A stretch of 64,000 bases of DNA from Lactimicrobium massiliense (GCF_900343155.1 NZ_OUNG01000002.1:248001-312000); one strand, 5' to 3'. Positions 1-9,180 are shown, numbered from the stretch's first letter. Numbers and translations: made by a program. The notes: generated from the letters alone by a model not told the origin.

Positions 1-243
1 AAGCTGCTCAAAGTCGGCCATAGTACCATAGCGGGGATCAATATTCCTGTAATCCTGTACATCATAGCCGTTATCCTTCTGAGGCGAAATGCACATGGGA
101 TTGAACCAGATACAGTTGATGCCCAGCTCCTGAAGATAATCAAGACGGGAAATCACGCCCTGAATATCACCCCAGCCATCTCCGCTGGCATCACAGAATG
201 ATTTTGGATAAATCTGATAGACGACAGTACTGCTGCGATCCAT
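1..243 (-). CDS. treA: Trehalose-6-phosphate hydrolase, GH13 family (N-terminal part)
   Basis: The gene runs off the left edge, so only the first 81 residues are present. They carry the GH13 oligo-1,6-glucosidase start ([12 protein letters not shown], then [17 protein letters not shown] and GINCIWFNP). The enzyme would split trehalose 6-phosphate into glucose and glucose 6-phosphate in the cytoplasm. The ATG at 243 follows a GGAGG box at 250-254 and lies 11 bp after the trehalose PTS gene, so the two are surely cotranscribed. Other GH13 glucosidases share this N-terminus; the trehalose assignment rests on the neighbours. Confidence 0.85.
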   Translation of the reverse strand, partial: MDRSSTVVYQIYPKSFCDASGDGWGDIQGVISRLDYLQELGINCIWFNPMCISPQKDNGYDVQDYRNIDPRYGTMADFEQL

Positions 244-254
244 CGCACGCCTCC

Positions 255-2207
255 TTAGCTAAGTTTTGCAATTCCTGTTTCACCAGCCTGTACGGACTGG
301 TCTTTCTTTAATAATGTTACCGCGGTTCCATCTGTCAGGATGACCGGTGTTACGACAGATTTACCCTGTGACTTGATATAGTCCAGATCTACTTCCGTCA
401 ATACATCTCCCTGATGGACAGTATCTCCCTGCTTGACTCTGCCATGGAAGCCTTTGCCCTCAAGCTCGACCGTATCCATGCCAATGTGAATCAGTACTTC
501 TTTGCCATTGGCAGCCTTGATGCCATAAGCGTGTCCGGTTGGAAAGGCAACCGTGACTGTACCAGAGAACGGTGCCACAATCTTTCCATCCGTTGGTTCA
601 ATCGCAAAGCCATCACCCATTGCTTTTGAAGCAAAGGCCTGATCCGGAACATCCTCAATTGCAATCAGCTTTCCACTTGCCGGGGATGCAATTTCTTCGC
701 TTTCTTCTGCCTTTGTGAATGCGGCAGGAGCAGCTGCCGGTGCTTCTTCTGTATCAACAGTTGTGATGCGGTCTTCGGTTGTCAGTCTCTTTTTGCCGAT
801 GATCAGTGTCAGTACAAATGGAATGACAATTGCTGCGGCCATAGCCAGGAAGAAGGCACCCCAGAACTGCGGCATGATGGACAGGAAGCCTGGAATGCCG
901 CCTACACCGATGGCAGAGGCATTGACGCCAAAGCCGACGGAAATGATGGCAGCGATGCAGGAACCTGTCATGGCGCAGTAGAACGGGAATTCATACTTGA
1001 GGTTGACACCGAACATAGCAGGCTCGGTAACACCCAGCCAGCAGGAGATGGCAGAAGGAATATTGACTTCCTGTGCTTTTGCATTTTTCTTCTGCAGAAC
1101 GGACATGGCCCACACAGCAGATCCCTGGGCAATGTTGGATAGAGCGATCATCGGCCAGAGCATTGTGCCATGAAGCGGCGTATCGGCGATCAGCTGCAGA
1201 TCGATGGCATTGGACATGTGGTGCAGGCCGGTGATAACAAGCGGCGCATAGAAGAAACCAAAGATCGCAGCGAAGATGATGCGGAACTTTCCGGAGATTC
1301 CGGCATAGACGACATCAGAGATCCATGTGCCAAGTGTCCAGCCGATCGGGCCCAGAACGAAGTGGGCTGCCATGACGGCCAGCAGCAGTGAGCAGAACGG
1401 GACAACAATCATCTTGATGACGGATGGTGTGATCTTGTTGAAGAAGCGTTCCAGATAGGCAAGTGTGAAGGCTGCCAGCATTGCAGGAATAACCTGTGCC
1501 TGATAGCCGATCATTCTTGCCGATGCAAAGCCGAAGTTCCAGACATAGTCAGGTGCCCAGGCATCGGCTGCCATGCCGGCAACGGCATAGGCATTGACCA
1601 GCTGGCCGGAGACAAGGGTCAGACCAAGGACTATACCAAGCATTTCAGTACCGCCCATCTTCTTCTGAACGGACCAGCAGATGCCTACCGGAATGCCGGT
1701 ATGGAAGACAGCTTCACCAATCAGCCACAGGAATTTGTCTACTCCAGCCCAGAACTGGGAGGTGGCAACAAGTGTCTGTGTGCCGTCACCGAAGATATAC
1801 AGAGAATCAATGACATTGCGGAAACCAAGAATCAAGCCGCCGACAATGATCGCAGGAATCAGTGGTGCAAAGATTTCAGCCAGATTGGTCATCAGCTTCT
1901 GAACGGGATTCTGGTTGGACTTGGCTGCCTGCTTGACAGCATTCTTGGAAACACCTTCCAGACCGGAGATCTTGATGAAATCGTTGTAGTAGTCAGCCAC
2001 ATCATTGCCGATGATGACCTGGAACTGTCCGGCCTGTGTGAAGGTTCCCTTGGTAGAAGGCAGGGCCTCAATCTTCTTGACATCTGCCTTAGACTGGTCA
2101 ATCAGGACAAAACGCATTCTGGTGACACAGTGAGAGACTGCTTTCACGTTGTCTTTCCCGCCAACGTATTCCAGCAGTTTTGAAGCATCATTTTCGAAAT
2201 TTCCCAT
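255..2207 (-). CDS. treP: PTS trehalose-specific EIIBCA permease
   Basis: This 650-residue permease would take up trehalose as trehalose 6-phosphate. The order is EIIB (about 1-85, phosphocysteine C27 in [11 protein letters not shown]), a multi-spanning EIIC (about 110-460), and EIIA at the C-terminus (about 500-650, active-site H574 in [10 protein letters not shown]). A fused EIIA means no separate IIA-Glc protein is needed. The open frame extends upstream to 2438, but the ATG at 2207 is preferred: it follows AGAGAGG and starts with [12 protein letters not shown], the usual EIIB beginning. The upstream extension would cover the promoter and operators. It sits between treR and treA, all on the minus strand. 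Confidence 0.93.
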   Translation of the reverse strand: MGNFENDASKLLEYVGGKDNVKAVSHCVTRMRFVLIDQSKADVKKIEALPSTKGTFTQAGQFQVIIGNDVADYYNDFIKISGLEGVSKNAVKQAAKSNQNPVQKLMTNLAEIFAPLIPAIIVGGLILGFRNVIDSLYIFGDGTQTLVATSQFWAGVDKFLWLIGEAVFHTGIPVGICWSVQKKMGGTEMLGIVLGLTLVSGQLVNAYAVAGMAADAWAPDYVWNFGFASARMIGYQAQVIPAMLAAFTLAYLERFFNKITPSVIKMIVVPFCSLLLAVMAAHFVLGPIGWTLGTWISDVVYAGISGKFRIIFAAIFGFFYAPLVITGLHHMSNAIDLQLIADTPLHGTMLWPMIALSNIAQGSAVWAMSVLQKKNAKAQEVNIPSAISCWLGVTEPAMFGVNLKYEFPFYCAMTGSCIAAIISVGFGVNASAIGVGGIPGFLSIMPQFWGAFFLAMAAAIVIPFVLTLIIGKKRLTTEDRITTVDTEEAPAAAPAAFTKAEESEEIASPASGKLIAIEDVPDQAFASKAMGDGFAIEPTDGKIVAPFSGTVTVAFPTGHAYGIKAANGKEVLIHIGMDTVELEGKGFHGRVKQGDTVHQGDVLTEVDLDYIKSQGKSVVTPVILTDGTAVTLLKKDQSVQAGETGIAKLS

Positions 2208-2220
2208 ATTTGCCTCTCTA

Positions 2221-2279
2221 TGTACATGTACGTACATGTTCTGCATAGTGATATTAGCCTGTACGTACATGTATGTCAA
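2221..2279 (-). promoter_or_regulatory. treP promoter with two TreR-type operators
   Basis: On the minus strand a -35 TTGACA (2279-2274) is followed after 17 bp by a -10 TAATAT (2256-2251). The palindrome TGTACGTACA occurs twice. One copy (2260-2269) lies in the -35/-10 spacer; the other (2227-2236), inside the perfect 14-bp palindrome CATGTACGTACATG, lies just downstream of the expected start. Their centres are 33 bp apart, about three helical turns, which fits cooperative binding by a TreR dimer. The binding protein is inferred from context. Confidence 0.8.
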
Positions 2280-2319
2280 TAGCAAAATGAAAACGCTCTC
2301 CGCAAAAGAGAGCGTTTCA
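2280..2319 (-). terminator. Terminator between treR and treP, overlapping a cre-like box
   Basis: A GC-containing stem (GAGAGCGTTTCA, 2308-2319, against TGAAAACGCTCTC, 2288-2300) is followed on the minus strand by TTTTGCTATT. The stem begins inside the treR stop codon. The box TGAAAACGCTCTCC matches the CcpA cre consensus at 13 of 14 positions, so carbon catabolite control of treP is possible, but the match may simply reflect the hairpin. Confidence 0.7.
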
Positions 2320-3033
2320 TGCTTTGGGGTTTCTTCTGGCAAAATCACGGAACACAAACTTATCTGGTCGATGGCGGCTGGATGTGTACTGGAAGACACG
2401 TGCATCGTCCAGATAGGTGAAGGATTCCACATTGACAACCATGTTGAAGTGCTTCATATCCAGCCAGCGCATATCCTGATTGGTTGCACTCTGGCAGGTG
2501 ATCTTCTTCTCGGCATACGCAATCGGCAGATGCAGTGTACCTTCCAGATATGCATACAGGGAGTCGGCTGCGATTTCCCTGGTGATGCCAGGACAGATCG
2601 CCGCATTGAGAACGTCGGTATCCAGGATGATGGCTTCGCCATCGACGCGCCTGACTCTTTGCAGAAGATAGATCCAATCATCCGGATTCATCTTCAAATA
2701 ATTCTGAAACTTCTCATCCGGATGTGTCTTCTCACAGCAGATAACTTCAGTTTCTACATGGTTTCCCATGGTTGGAGCAAGCTCCTTGAAGGAAACAACG
2801 CCGTTGACTGGAAAGGCGAATCGGTTGATGGATAGTACGATGGAACCGATCCCTTTTGCCTTCTGGATATAGCCATCCTGTGCCAGCAGTGACAGTGCTT
2901 TGCGGATGGTATCACGGGATGCGCCATAGTGTTCCATCAGTTCATGCTCTCCCGGCAGGCAGGAACCGGCAGAATAAGTGCCATCCTCAATCTGTGCCCG
3001 TATTCTGTTTTCAATCTCCTGATACTTTGACAT
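2317..3033 (-). CDS. treR: Trehalose operon repressor, GntR/HutC family
   Basis: This 238-residue protein has an N-terminal winged helix (about 1-65: YQEIENRIRAQIEDGTY, then ASRDTIRKALSLLAQDGYI) and a UTRA effector domain (about 85-235). TreR proteins bind trehalose 6-phosphate and release the trehalose operon. The ATG at 3033 is preferred over the upstream starts in MYNEHGKH because MSKYQEIE is the usual beginning. A TATAAT ends 15 nt before the ATG, so the 5' leader would be only about 8-9 nt. The paired TGTACGTACA palindromes just downstream are its likely operators. Confidence 0.9.
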   Translation of the reverse strand: MSKYQEIENRIRAQIEDGTYSAGSCLPGEHELMEHYGASRDTIRKALSLLAQDGYIQKAKGIGSIVLSINRFAFPVNGVVSFKELAPTMGNHVETEVICCEKTHPDEKFQNYLKMNPDDWIYLLQRVRRVDGEAIILDTDVLNAAICPGITREIAADSLYAYLEGTLHLPIAYAEKKITCQSATNQDMRWLDMKHFNMVVNVESFTYLDDARVFQYTSSRHRPDKFVFRDFARRNPKA

Positions 3034-3192
3034 ATGCTTTCCGTGTTCATTATACACAGGTAATTTTCAGGATGTCATAGGTGGAAAGACACCAAAGCAA
3101 ATCTGTTTGCTTGTATCAGATTAGATTCGTAACCCATGAAAGAATGTTTTGCATATCACCCTGATCCTGAATTCTGCTATGATATTCGCTCC

Positions 3193-3220
3193 TTGACTGC
3201 AAATTGTATGGTGCTAAAGT
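3193..3220 (+). promoter_or_regulatory. Promoter of the thiamine-precursor transport operon
   Basis: TTGACT (3193-3198) and TAAAGT (3215-3220) are 16 bp apart and lie 18 bp before the TPP aptamer. The -10 match is imperfect. Confidence 0.5.
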
Positions 3221-3235
3221 AGGAAGCGACAAGTG

Positions 3236-3323
3236 AATATCTGCTGGGGGAGCGTCAGCTGAGAGTGTGCGTTGCACAGACCCTTTAAACCTGATTCGGA
3301 CAATGCCGATGTAGGGAAGTGAT
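3236..3323 (+). ncRNA. TPP riboswitch (THI element)
   Basis: The conserved THI-box segments appear in order: CTGCTGGGGGAGC, GCTGAGAG, AGACCCTTTAAACCTGAT, and GATGTAGGGAAGTG. Thiamine diphosphate binding would favour the terminator that follows at once. The consensus TAATACC is CAATGCC here, a small departure. Control of ykoE and the genes behind it by TPP matches a thiamine-precursor transporter. Confidence 0.93.
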
Positions 3324-3325
3324 GA

Positions 3326-3372
3326 TGATCAGAATTTTTTTCAGCAGGAAAAATAGTTCTGATCATTTTTTG
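3326..3372 (+). terminator. TPP riboswitch expression-platform terminator
   Basis: TGATCAGAA (3326-3334) pairs with TTCTGATCA (3357-3365) and is followed by a T-run. Its position right after the aptamer indicates transcriptional attenuation by TPP. Confidence 0.88.
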
Positions 3373-3426
3373 TTAAAAGATGCCCTTTTCTGGTGGATAA
3401 CCGCCTATGTCTGAAAGGGGATCTTC

Positions 3427-4056
3427 ATGAAAGAAGAAAAAGAAAGCATCATGCATCATCTGGAGCTGCGGGATGTCATTCTGATGGCCGGCTTTGGCAT
3501 TATTTTTGCCATTGTGTATCTGGCTGTTTTCAATGTTGGAATGGGCCTTTCTGTTGCACTGACCACAACTGGTCTTGGCGATTTCTCATTTGACATCATT
3601 TATGGCGTCTGGTTCATGGCCGGAACAATGGCAGCTTACATCATCCGCAAGCCAGGGGCAGGCTTGATTGCTGAAGTGCTGGCTTCGGTTGTCGAACTGT
3701 TAATGGGAAACTCTGGAGGCATCGCTGTTGTTATTACAGGTCTGATCCAGGGGCTTGGGACAGAACTTGGCTTTGCCATTTTCCGCTATAAGAGATGGGA
3801 TATGGCATCTCTCTCACTGGCATCTGTTCTATCCGGTGTCTTCATTTATGGCTATGAGCTGTATTACCTCCAATATTATATGCTGCCATTTGGGATGCAT
3901 TGCGGGCATCTGATTATTCGTTCCATCAGCGGCATTGTTTTCTCAGCACTGATTATCAAGGCCGTCTCAGATGGCCTGGCAAAGACAGGTGTTTTAAAGA
4001 ATTATGCAATTGGCAAAACGGTAAAGCATGCAGTTGTTCATGAAGAGGAGGCATAA
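3427..4056 (+). CDS. ykoE: YkoE-type ECF transporter S component (thiamine precursor)
   Basis: This 209-residue protein has about six membrane segments and resembles YkoE, the substrate-binding S component of an ECF transporter for hydroxymethylpyrimidine-type thiamine precursors. Typical segments are FDIIYGVWFMAGTMAAYIIR and GGIAVVITGLIQGLGTELGF. It follows a TPP riboswitch and precedes a THI5-like protein, a double ATPase (YkoD) and a T component (YkoC), the usual gene set. The ATG at 3427 follows AAAGGGGATC. It works only as part of that complex, which the transposon insertion has split. Confidence 0.9.
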   Translation: MKEEKESIMHHLELRDVILMAGFGIIFAIVYLAVFNVGMGLSVALTTTGLGDFSFDIIYGVWFMAGTMAAYIIRKPGAGLIAEVLASVVELLMGNSGGIAVVITGLIQGLGTELGFAIFRYKRWDMASLSLASVLSGVFIYGYELYYLQYYMLPFGMHCGHLIIRSISGIVFSALIIKAVSDGLAKTGVLKNYAIGKTVKHAVVHEEEA

Positions 4057-4057
4057 C

Positions 4058-4936
4058 ATGGAAAAACTGAAGATTGTTTTTGACTGGTTCCCGAATACGA
4101 TTCATGCAGGTATTCTCGCAGCGAAAAAGAATGGGGAGTATGAAAAGGCAGGACTGGATGTAGACATTGAGGGACAGGTACACCACGCCATGGATCCGTC
4201 CACTACGGATATGATCTGCGGACCGGAAATTTCGATGTTAATGAACATGGAGCAGGGGGTTGCTCTGACCGGTATTGCCCAGTTTACACAGAAATGTGAT
4301 TCTGGACTGGTTTCTTTGAAATCTGCCGGAATTACCAGAATGAAAGATTTGGAGGGAAAGAGACTGACATACTGGGATCTGCCCTGGTATCATCCGGTTG
4401 TTGGCTATCTTGTTGAGAAAGATGGCGGTGATTACAGCAAGGTCAAGAAAGTGATGATGGATGTGGGGGACATTGTCTCAACACTTGGTACAACGGCAGA
4501 TGCGACATGGGTCTATGAGAACTGGGAAAAGTATGCTCTGCTCGATGCTGGCAAAGAAGTGAACTACATCAACTTTGGAGATGCAGATCCGATTTTCAAC
4601 TTCTGCGCACCGGCAATTGCAGCAACCGGCAATGCGATTGCCAATAAGGCAGATGCGCTGCGTACCTTCCTGCATGTTACGGATCTTTCGTACCGCAGGA
4701 TGGCTGCAGATCCAGAGAAGATTCTTGAAGTCAGCGATATGATCCCGGAAGCAAGCAGTGACAACATGCTTGTCGCTGGTGCGAAGCATCTTGCACCGAT
4801 CTGGGTTGATGAAAATGGCAAATGGGGACGTATCAAGCCGGCGATGTGGAATAACATGGCAGACTTCCTTGTTAAAAAGAACGTCATTTCCAAGCGCAGG
4901 GAGAAAGAATTCACGAACGAATTCTTTGATGACTGA
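4058..4936 (+). CDS. THI5/NMT1-like pyrimidine-binding protein without signal peptide
   Basis: This 292-residue protein has the NMT1/THI5 fold, seen in the FDWFPNTIHAGILAAKK start. Bacterial relatives (ThiY) bind formylaminopyrimidine for ABC import, while eukaryotic THI5 makes HMP-phosphate. Odd here is the start: MEKLKIVFDWF begins directly at the first strand of the mature fold, with no signal peptide or lipobox, so the protein should be cytoplasmic. The CCCFC iron-binding cysteines of yeast THI5 are also absent. The ATG at 4058 follows GAGGAGG and lies 1 bp after ykoE. A THI5-like enzyme or an intracellular binding protein are both open. Confidence 0.8.
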   Translation: MEKLKIVFDWFPNTIHAGILAAKKNGEYEKAGLDVDIEGQVHHAMDPSTTDMICGPEISMLMNMEQGVALTGIAQFTQKCDSGLVSLKSAGITRMKDLEGKRLTYWDLPWYHPVVGYLVEKDGGDYSKVKKVMMDVGDIVSTLGTTADATWVYENWEKYALLDAGKEVNYINFGDADPIFNFCAPAIAATGNAIANKADALRTFLHVTDLSYRRMAADPEKILEVSDMIPEASSDNMLVAGAKHLAPIWVDENGKWGRIKPAMWNNMADFLVKKNVISKRREKEFTNEFFDD

Positions 4937-4938
4937 CT

Positions 4939-6324
4939 GTGAGCATTTCTGCTTCACATTTGAGCTTTGCCTATGATGAGCAGGGACCTCTGATTCTGAA
5001 AGACCTGAGCTGTGAATTCAAACAGGAGGATATCACCCTGCTGGATGGTAATACCGGGGAAGGAAAGTCAACTTTCCTGTATCTTGCGGCAGGGCTGTAT
5101 CCGCATTATGCCGGTTTTTTGAAAGAAGGTACCGTACTTGTAGATGGAAAGGATCCTGGAAAAATGGATCCATCTGAACGCTGCCATTATGTTGGTATGA
5201 TGTTTCAGAATCCTGACCTGCAGTTCTGTATGGATACGGTACGCAATGAGATGATCTTCTGTTTGGAAAATCTTCAGGAAAAGAAGGAAAACTTTGAACA
5301 GAAAATCAAAGAAGCACTGGCTTTCTGCGGTATTTCCCATCTGGAGAACAGAAAGCTGATGATCCTGTCAGGCGGTGAAAAGCAGAAAACAGCATTGGCA
5401 TGTTTATGGCTTCTGAGACCCAGATGGCTGCTGTTGGATGAGCCATTTGCCAGCATAGATCAGGCATCCAGGCATGATCTTGTTCAAAAACTAATGCAGA
5501 TGCACAGACAGTACGGTACAGGCATTGTGGCGGTGGACCATCATCCTGAAAACTGGCTTGGCGCTGCCACTTCTGTATGCCATATGCGCAATGGTCAGAT
5601 TTTTCCTGGAAATCTGCAAGATCTGAATCCTGAACCAGTGCCATACATGGCAGATACAGGAAGAAATCACATTGGTGATGTTGTGCTGCAGATGCAGGAT
5701 GTGACTGTATGGCATCAGGATGAGCAGCATCCTGTGATTGATCATGTAAATCTGACCCTTCGCCAGGGTGGCAGCTATGCCATCCTTGGCGAGAGTGGAT
5801 CAGGTAAAAGTACTTTGTTTGGCGCTGTATTCGGTTTGTATCCGTACCATGGGAAGATTCTTTTTCCGGATAAAGAGATCAGGAAAATGAGGCGCCATCT
5901 GGCTGGACAGATTGGGATGATTACGCAAAGCCCTCAGGATCAGTTTATTGGCGGAACCGTACGGGACGAGATTGAAGCTGGCATGAATAAAGATAACAAT
6001 GATGATGCCCAGAAAATCCTGCGTGAAATTCATTTATGGAAATATCGTGATGTTTCTCCTTATCTTTTAAGCCAGGGACAGCAGAGAAGACTTGGTGCAG
6101 CGGCAATGATGAACAGCCGCTGCCGGCTGCTGTTATGTGATGAGCCAACCTGTGCCCAGGATCCTCAGAGTGCATACACGATCATGACCAATCTGCTGCA
6201 GGAAGCCAGAGCAAAGCATATTGCACTTGTGTTTTCCACACATGAACAAGAACTTGCAAAGGTATTTGCGGATGAAATCTGGATGATCAAAGATCATACT
6301 TTGGTCAGAAAGGAGATTCGATGA
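4939..6324 (+). CDS. ykoD: YkoD-type fused double ATPase of ECF transporter
   Basis: This 461-residue protein contains two ABC ATPase domains in tandem. The first has Walker A GNTGEGKST (about 37-46) and signature LSGGEKQK (about 143). The second has GESGSGKST (about 283) and signature LSQGQQRR (about 375). It energises uptake by the YkoE/YkoC complex. The start is GTG at 4939, two bases after the preceding stop and without a clear ribosome site, so translation is probably coupled. The 3' part from 5741 is duplicated at 31096. The stop overlaps the ykoC start by 4 bp. Confidence 0.9.
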   Translation: MSISASHLSFAYDEQGPLILKDLSCEFKQEDITLLDGNTGEGKSTFLYLAAGLYPHYAGFLKEGTVLVDGKDPGKMDPSERCHYVGMMFQNPDLQFCMDTVRNEMIFCLENLQEKKENFEQKIKEALAFCGISHLENRKLMILSGGEKQKTALACLWLLRPRWLLLDEPFASIDQASRHDLVQKLMQMHRQYGTGIVAVDHHPENWLGAATSVCHMRNGQIFPGNLQDLNPEPVPYMADTGRNHIGDVVLQMQDVTVWHQDEQHPVIDHVNLTLRQGGSYAILGESGSGKSTLFGAVFGLYPYHGKILFPDKEIRKMRRHLAGQIGMITQSPQDQFIGGTVRDEIEAGMNKDNNDDAQKILREIHLWKYRDVSPYLLSQGQQRRLGAAAMMNSRCRLLLCDEPTCAQDPQSAYTIMTNLLQEARAKHIALVFSTHEQELAKVFADEIWMIKDHTLVRKEIR

Positions 6325-6845
6325 GCTCTCTTAACCCATCTGCGAAACTGATTGGCCTTGTCGTGATGACAATGATTCTGGCAGGCGTTCACAATCCAAT
6401 CCTGAATGTTGTTGTTTTTCTGGTGTCATCCATCCTCTGTCTGCAGTCATTGATCAAGGAACACAGGGGTGTTCATCTCTATTTTTATCCAATGATTCCT
6501 ATTACCCTGCTGGCAGTTGGAATGTTCTTTACCGGATACCGTTTCACTTCTGCGCCATCTTCGGTTGTAAACAGTCATATCATGACAGGTTCTACACTGG
6601 CAATGATTCCCGGGAATGTTTATAACGGCCTGATCTTTGCCTCAAGAGTGCTTGTGTATGCATCAATCGGCCTGTTGTTTGCTTTGACTAGTGATCCGGT
6701 CACAATGGTGCGCTCCTTTGAAAAACAGCTCCATGTTCCGCAGATGTTTGCCTATGGGCTGCTTGCGGCATGGAATGTATTTCCACACATGGCACAGGAA
6801 TACAAGAAGACAAAGATTGCATTCCAGGCTAGGGGCATTCATGTA
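5741..6845 (+). repeat. 1,105-bp direct repeat, left copy (target duplication of composite transposon)
   Basis: The sequence from ATCATGTAAATC to GGCATTCATGTA recurs at 31096-32200 in the same orientation, offset by exactly 25,355 bp. The only difference I find is T at 6675 against C at 32030, silent in ykoC. The copies abut the outer ends of the two inverted IS elements, as a target-site duplication would. Confidence 0.93.
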
Positions 6846-6869
6846 CCCAACTTTGACAGTTTGAAGTAA
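6321..6869 (+). pseudogene. ykoC: ykoC truncated by IS insertion (ECF transporter T component)
   Basis: The first 175 codons match the intact copy at 31676 exactly at protein level. The frame then enters the IS at 6846 and ends after the alien tail NFDSLK. The last quarter of the T component, including the final membrane part, is lost (182 residues against 242). It still has the native start overlapping ykoD. Whether the shortened protein still couples YkoE to YkoD is unknown, but loss of function is likely. Confidence 0.9.
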
Positions 6870-6877
6870 TGAAAGTG

Positions 6878-6920
6878 CTAGAAATTCCGATGAATATTGG
6901 ATTTTCCAGCACTTTTTGCG
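6878..6920 (+). terminator. Terminator at the 3' end of the IS, facing out of ykoC
   Basis: AGTGCTAGAAATTCC pairs imperfectly with GGATTTTCCAGCACT and is followed by TTTTTGCGTTTTGATTTTT on the plus strand. It would stop transcripts coming from the ykoC fragment. The same hairpin ends the transposase transcript on the minus strand with a weaker T-run. Confidence 0.6.
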
Positions 6921-6946
6921 TTTTGATTTTTGTAGTATGTAGGGGC

Positions 6947-8794
6947 CTATCCGGACGTCTTTTTGAATTTTTTTCTGAGGAAACCGACCTTGTATCTCTT
7001 CTTGTCTAATCCTGCATTTGTATAGTTCTCGAGGGCATCCAGTGTTTTACTTCCTTTGTAGGTTGAAAGATAGTACATTCCATCATCTGCAACATTCATA
7101 TTCTTCAGTGTGGTAATCAGATTTCTGGCCGTGATGTGTGTGCTTCTGTCATCCAGGCTGCAGCTCAGCAGACGATAGACAAGCAGAGCTGTGTAGCACA
7201 CCAGGAAATGTGCTTTGATTCTTCTCTGTGCACTGTGGTACACAGGCTTTGATCCAAAGTTTGTCTTCATCACTCTGAAACAGTCTTCAATCATGTAGCG
7301 CTTGTGCATAATGTTCAGTACATCTTTCACATTGGCATCTGTCAGATTCGTCGCAACGGCATAGTAGCCATCGTACTTCTCTTCTTCATCGATTCTTGCC
7401 TGATCCAGATCATAGCTTACTTCTGCTTCCTTTCCGTCCTTGTCCCTGGCGATACGCTTCAGAAAACGCCGGACGTCATTCGGACCTTTCTTGATTTCTT
7501 CCGGATCCTTCATCTTGATCATCTGCTTTGCACGCTCGATCTGTCTGTTTCGTACGGTCCGCTGGTACTCCATCATTTTCCTGGAGAAGGTGATGATTAC
7601 AACCTGCTCCAGAGTTCCCTTGGCTTTGACTTTGCGGGAACTTCCGTTCTGTAACTGCTTGTATTCAAACAGTCCAAGATCAATTGCTTTGTATGCAGTG
7701 TCATTGTACAGAGCCAGATTCTCAGGATTGCGGTGGTCAAACTCTTTCATGAAGCTGATCGTTACAGGTTTGTCATTTGACAGGAGCCTGTAGTTTTTAT
7801 CGTTGAAGACAACAGCCTTCACTTCTTCAGAAAGCTTCTTTACTGACTGCGTTACAATGAAGGATCTGCCGCCCATCGCATTGAACTGACGGATATTGTA
7901 GGAGCCAAGTCCGGCATCTGCACAGTAGATGATGTTGGATTTCTCAAGAGCCGGCAGGATCTTCTTCTCCAATGGTACTGCAGTAACCTGCTCACTGGTG
8001 TTGCCGGAATGCAGGCACATCGTGATCGGAATACCGCGCTTGTCCATGAGCAGTCCCATTTCCACAATCGGATTGGGACGGTGCTCTTTACTGACACCAT
8101 ATTTTCGAAGCCCATAGGACAGTAATTCTCCTGTCACTTCATCGAAGATGTCTTCATCATCCTGCTCGGTCTCACAGTAGAAATTGGTGCAGTCATAGTA
8201 GACCACAGAAGAATCACGGGGAATGACATGGCTGCTGTTCTGATACAGCCATTCAAGATAAGCGTCGGTATTGTTCTCCAGAATATCAAGAAAGCGCAGG
8301 ATCTGATGATACTGGATGTCAGGCTGCTCAAAGAAGGAATCCAGATGATCACACGTGCCATACTTGGAGCACGGATCCAGAATTCTGCTGTATGTAAGGA
8401 ACTTATTGATCTGGTTATAGTCGAACGTATCACGTCGATCTGCTGTATGAATGTTGAAAAACTCATTCAGGCGCAGCTGATTGTAAATGTACTGAAGATA
8501 GAAGTAGCCAATGTTCTTCAGAGAAGAGCGGGAGGCGTCATCGGAAGTCTGGTCAACTTTTTCGTTGAGATCAACAGAGATCTGAACGGACTCTTTTCCC
8601 TGCCTGGAATCTTCATTCATCCTGGCGATCAGCTGCTTGCAGTAAGCAACGGGATCATCAGTAATCTTAAGAAGCTCAGAATGCTTGCCCAGCTTTTTCA
8701 CATTCTTGGTAGTTGATTTGCCATCAGTCGTACGGAAACCCATCTGAGCATAGTAGGTTGGATCTTTCAAACGCTTATCATAGTAAAGTTTCAT
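6947..8794 (-). CDS. IS1634-family transposase (left copy)
   Basis: This 615-residue DDE transposase has the likely catalytic residues D201 (YYDCTNF), D293 (YCADAGLG) and E503 (YMIEDCFRVMK). A late conserved stretch is IKAHFLVCYTALLVYRLL. The start MKLYYDKRLKDPTYYAQMGF follows AGAAGGTATGCAGGC. The protein is identical to the copy at 29147. It would cut and join the element's ends, and the two copies could act together on the whole composite. Confidence 0.93.
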   Translation of the reverse strand: MKLYYDKRLKDPTYYAQMGFRTTDGKSTTKNVKKLGKHSELLKITDDPVAYCKQLIARMNEDSRQGKESVQISVDLNEKVDQTSDDASRSSLKNIGYFYLQYIYNQLRLNEFFNIHTADRRDTFDYNQINKFLTYSRILDPCSKYGTCDHLDSFFEQPDIQYHQILRFLDILENNTDAYLEWLYQNSSHVIPRDSSVVYYDCTNFYCETEQDDEDIFDEVTGELLSYGLRKYGVSKEHRPNPIVEMGLLMDKRGIPITMCLHSGNTSEQVTAVPLEKKILPALEKSNIIYCADAGLGSYNIRQFNAMGGRSFIVTQSVKKLSEEVKAVVFNDKNYRLLSNDKPVTISFMKEFDHRNPENLALYNDTAYKAIDLGLFEYKQLQNGSSRKVKAKGTLEQVVIITFSRKMMEYQRTVRNRQIERAKQMIKMKDPEEIKKGPNDVRRFLKRIARDKDGKEAEVSYDLDQARIDEEEKYDGYYAVATNLTDANVKDVLNIMHKRYMIEDCFRVMKTNFGSKPVYHSAQRRIKAHFLVCYTALLVYRLLSCSLDDRSTHITARNLITTLKNMNVADDGMYYLSTYKGSKTLDALENYTNAGLDKKRYKVGFLRKKFKKTSG

Positions 8795-9053
8795 GCCTGC
8801 ATACCTTCTACAGGACTATTGTACCATAAAACATACAACACATACAACATGAAAATATAAGAAATTTGACAAAAATAGACAAAGAAAAAGCCGCAGTCAT
8901 GCGGTTTTCGAGAAATTCTATTCAAAGCAAACTGTCAAAGTCCCGTGCCTTTCACTTTACGCCTTACTGAATCACGAACCAGAAGATCTGACTGACATAC
9001 AGGACAAACGCAGGTTTCATTAATCCTGATTAAAAATGCTTTCTTCTCCGGCA

Positions 9054-9150
9054 ACGACTTCTACATCAAAATCTGTTATAATGACCATGGTTTTGATACC
9101 AGGTCCCAGAGTCTTTGTTGTCTAAGCAAATTGTAGCTCTGGGACTTTTC
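9054..9150 (+). ncRNA. Possible short transcript: extended -10 promoter and strong terminator
   Basis: An extended -10 box TGTTATAAT (9074-9082) is followed about 20 bp later by the hairpin GTCCCAGAG (9103-9111)/CTCTGGGAC (9137-9145) and a TTTT run. The transcript would be about 60 nt. It includes a 12-codon frame from ATG 9087 (MVLIPGPRVFVV). It may be the remnant of an attenuator or of an IS end. I do not recognise a family. Confidence 0.35.
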
Positions 9151-9180
9151 CTTTCTCAGTTAAGGCCATTATAAAGAGCA

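Larger units (their letters stand above)
6846..8944 (-). mobile_element. IS1634-family insertion sequence, left copy
   Basis: The element is 2,099 bp, the same size as its partner at 28997-31095. The left end is CCCAACTTTGACAGTTTG. The right end read inward is GGGACTTTGACAGTTTG. They share the 14-bp core ACTTTGACAGTTTG. One transposase gene fills the element. Confidence 0.92.

Noticed and set aside
1701-2183. 160-codon plus-strand frame
   Set aside because: Antisense to the EIIB/EIIC part of treP and without motifs.
2208-2438. Upstream extension of the trehalose PTS frame
   Set aside because: It would translate through the promoter, operators, terminator hairpin and the end of treR; the ATG at 2207 has a good ribosome site and the normal N-terminus.
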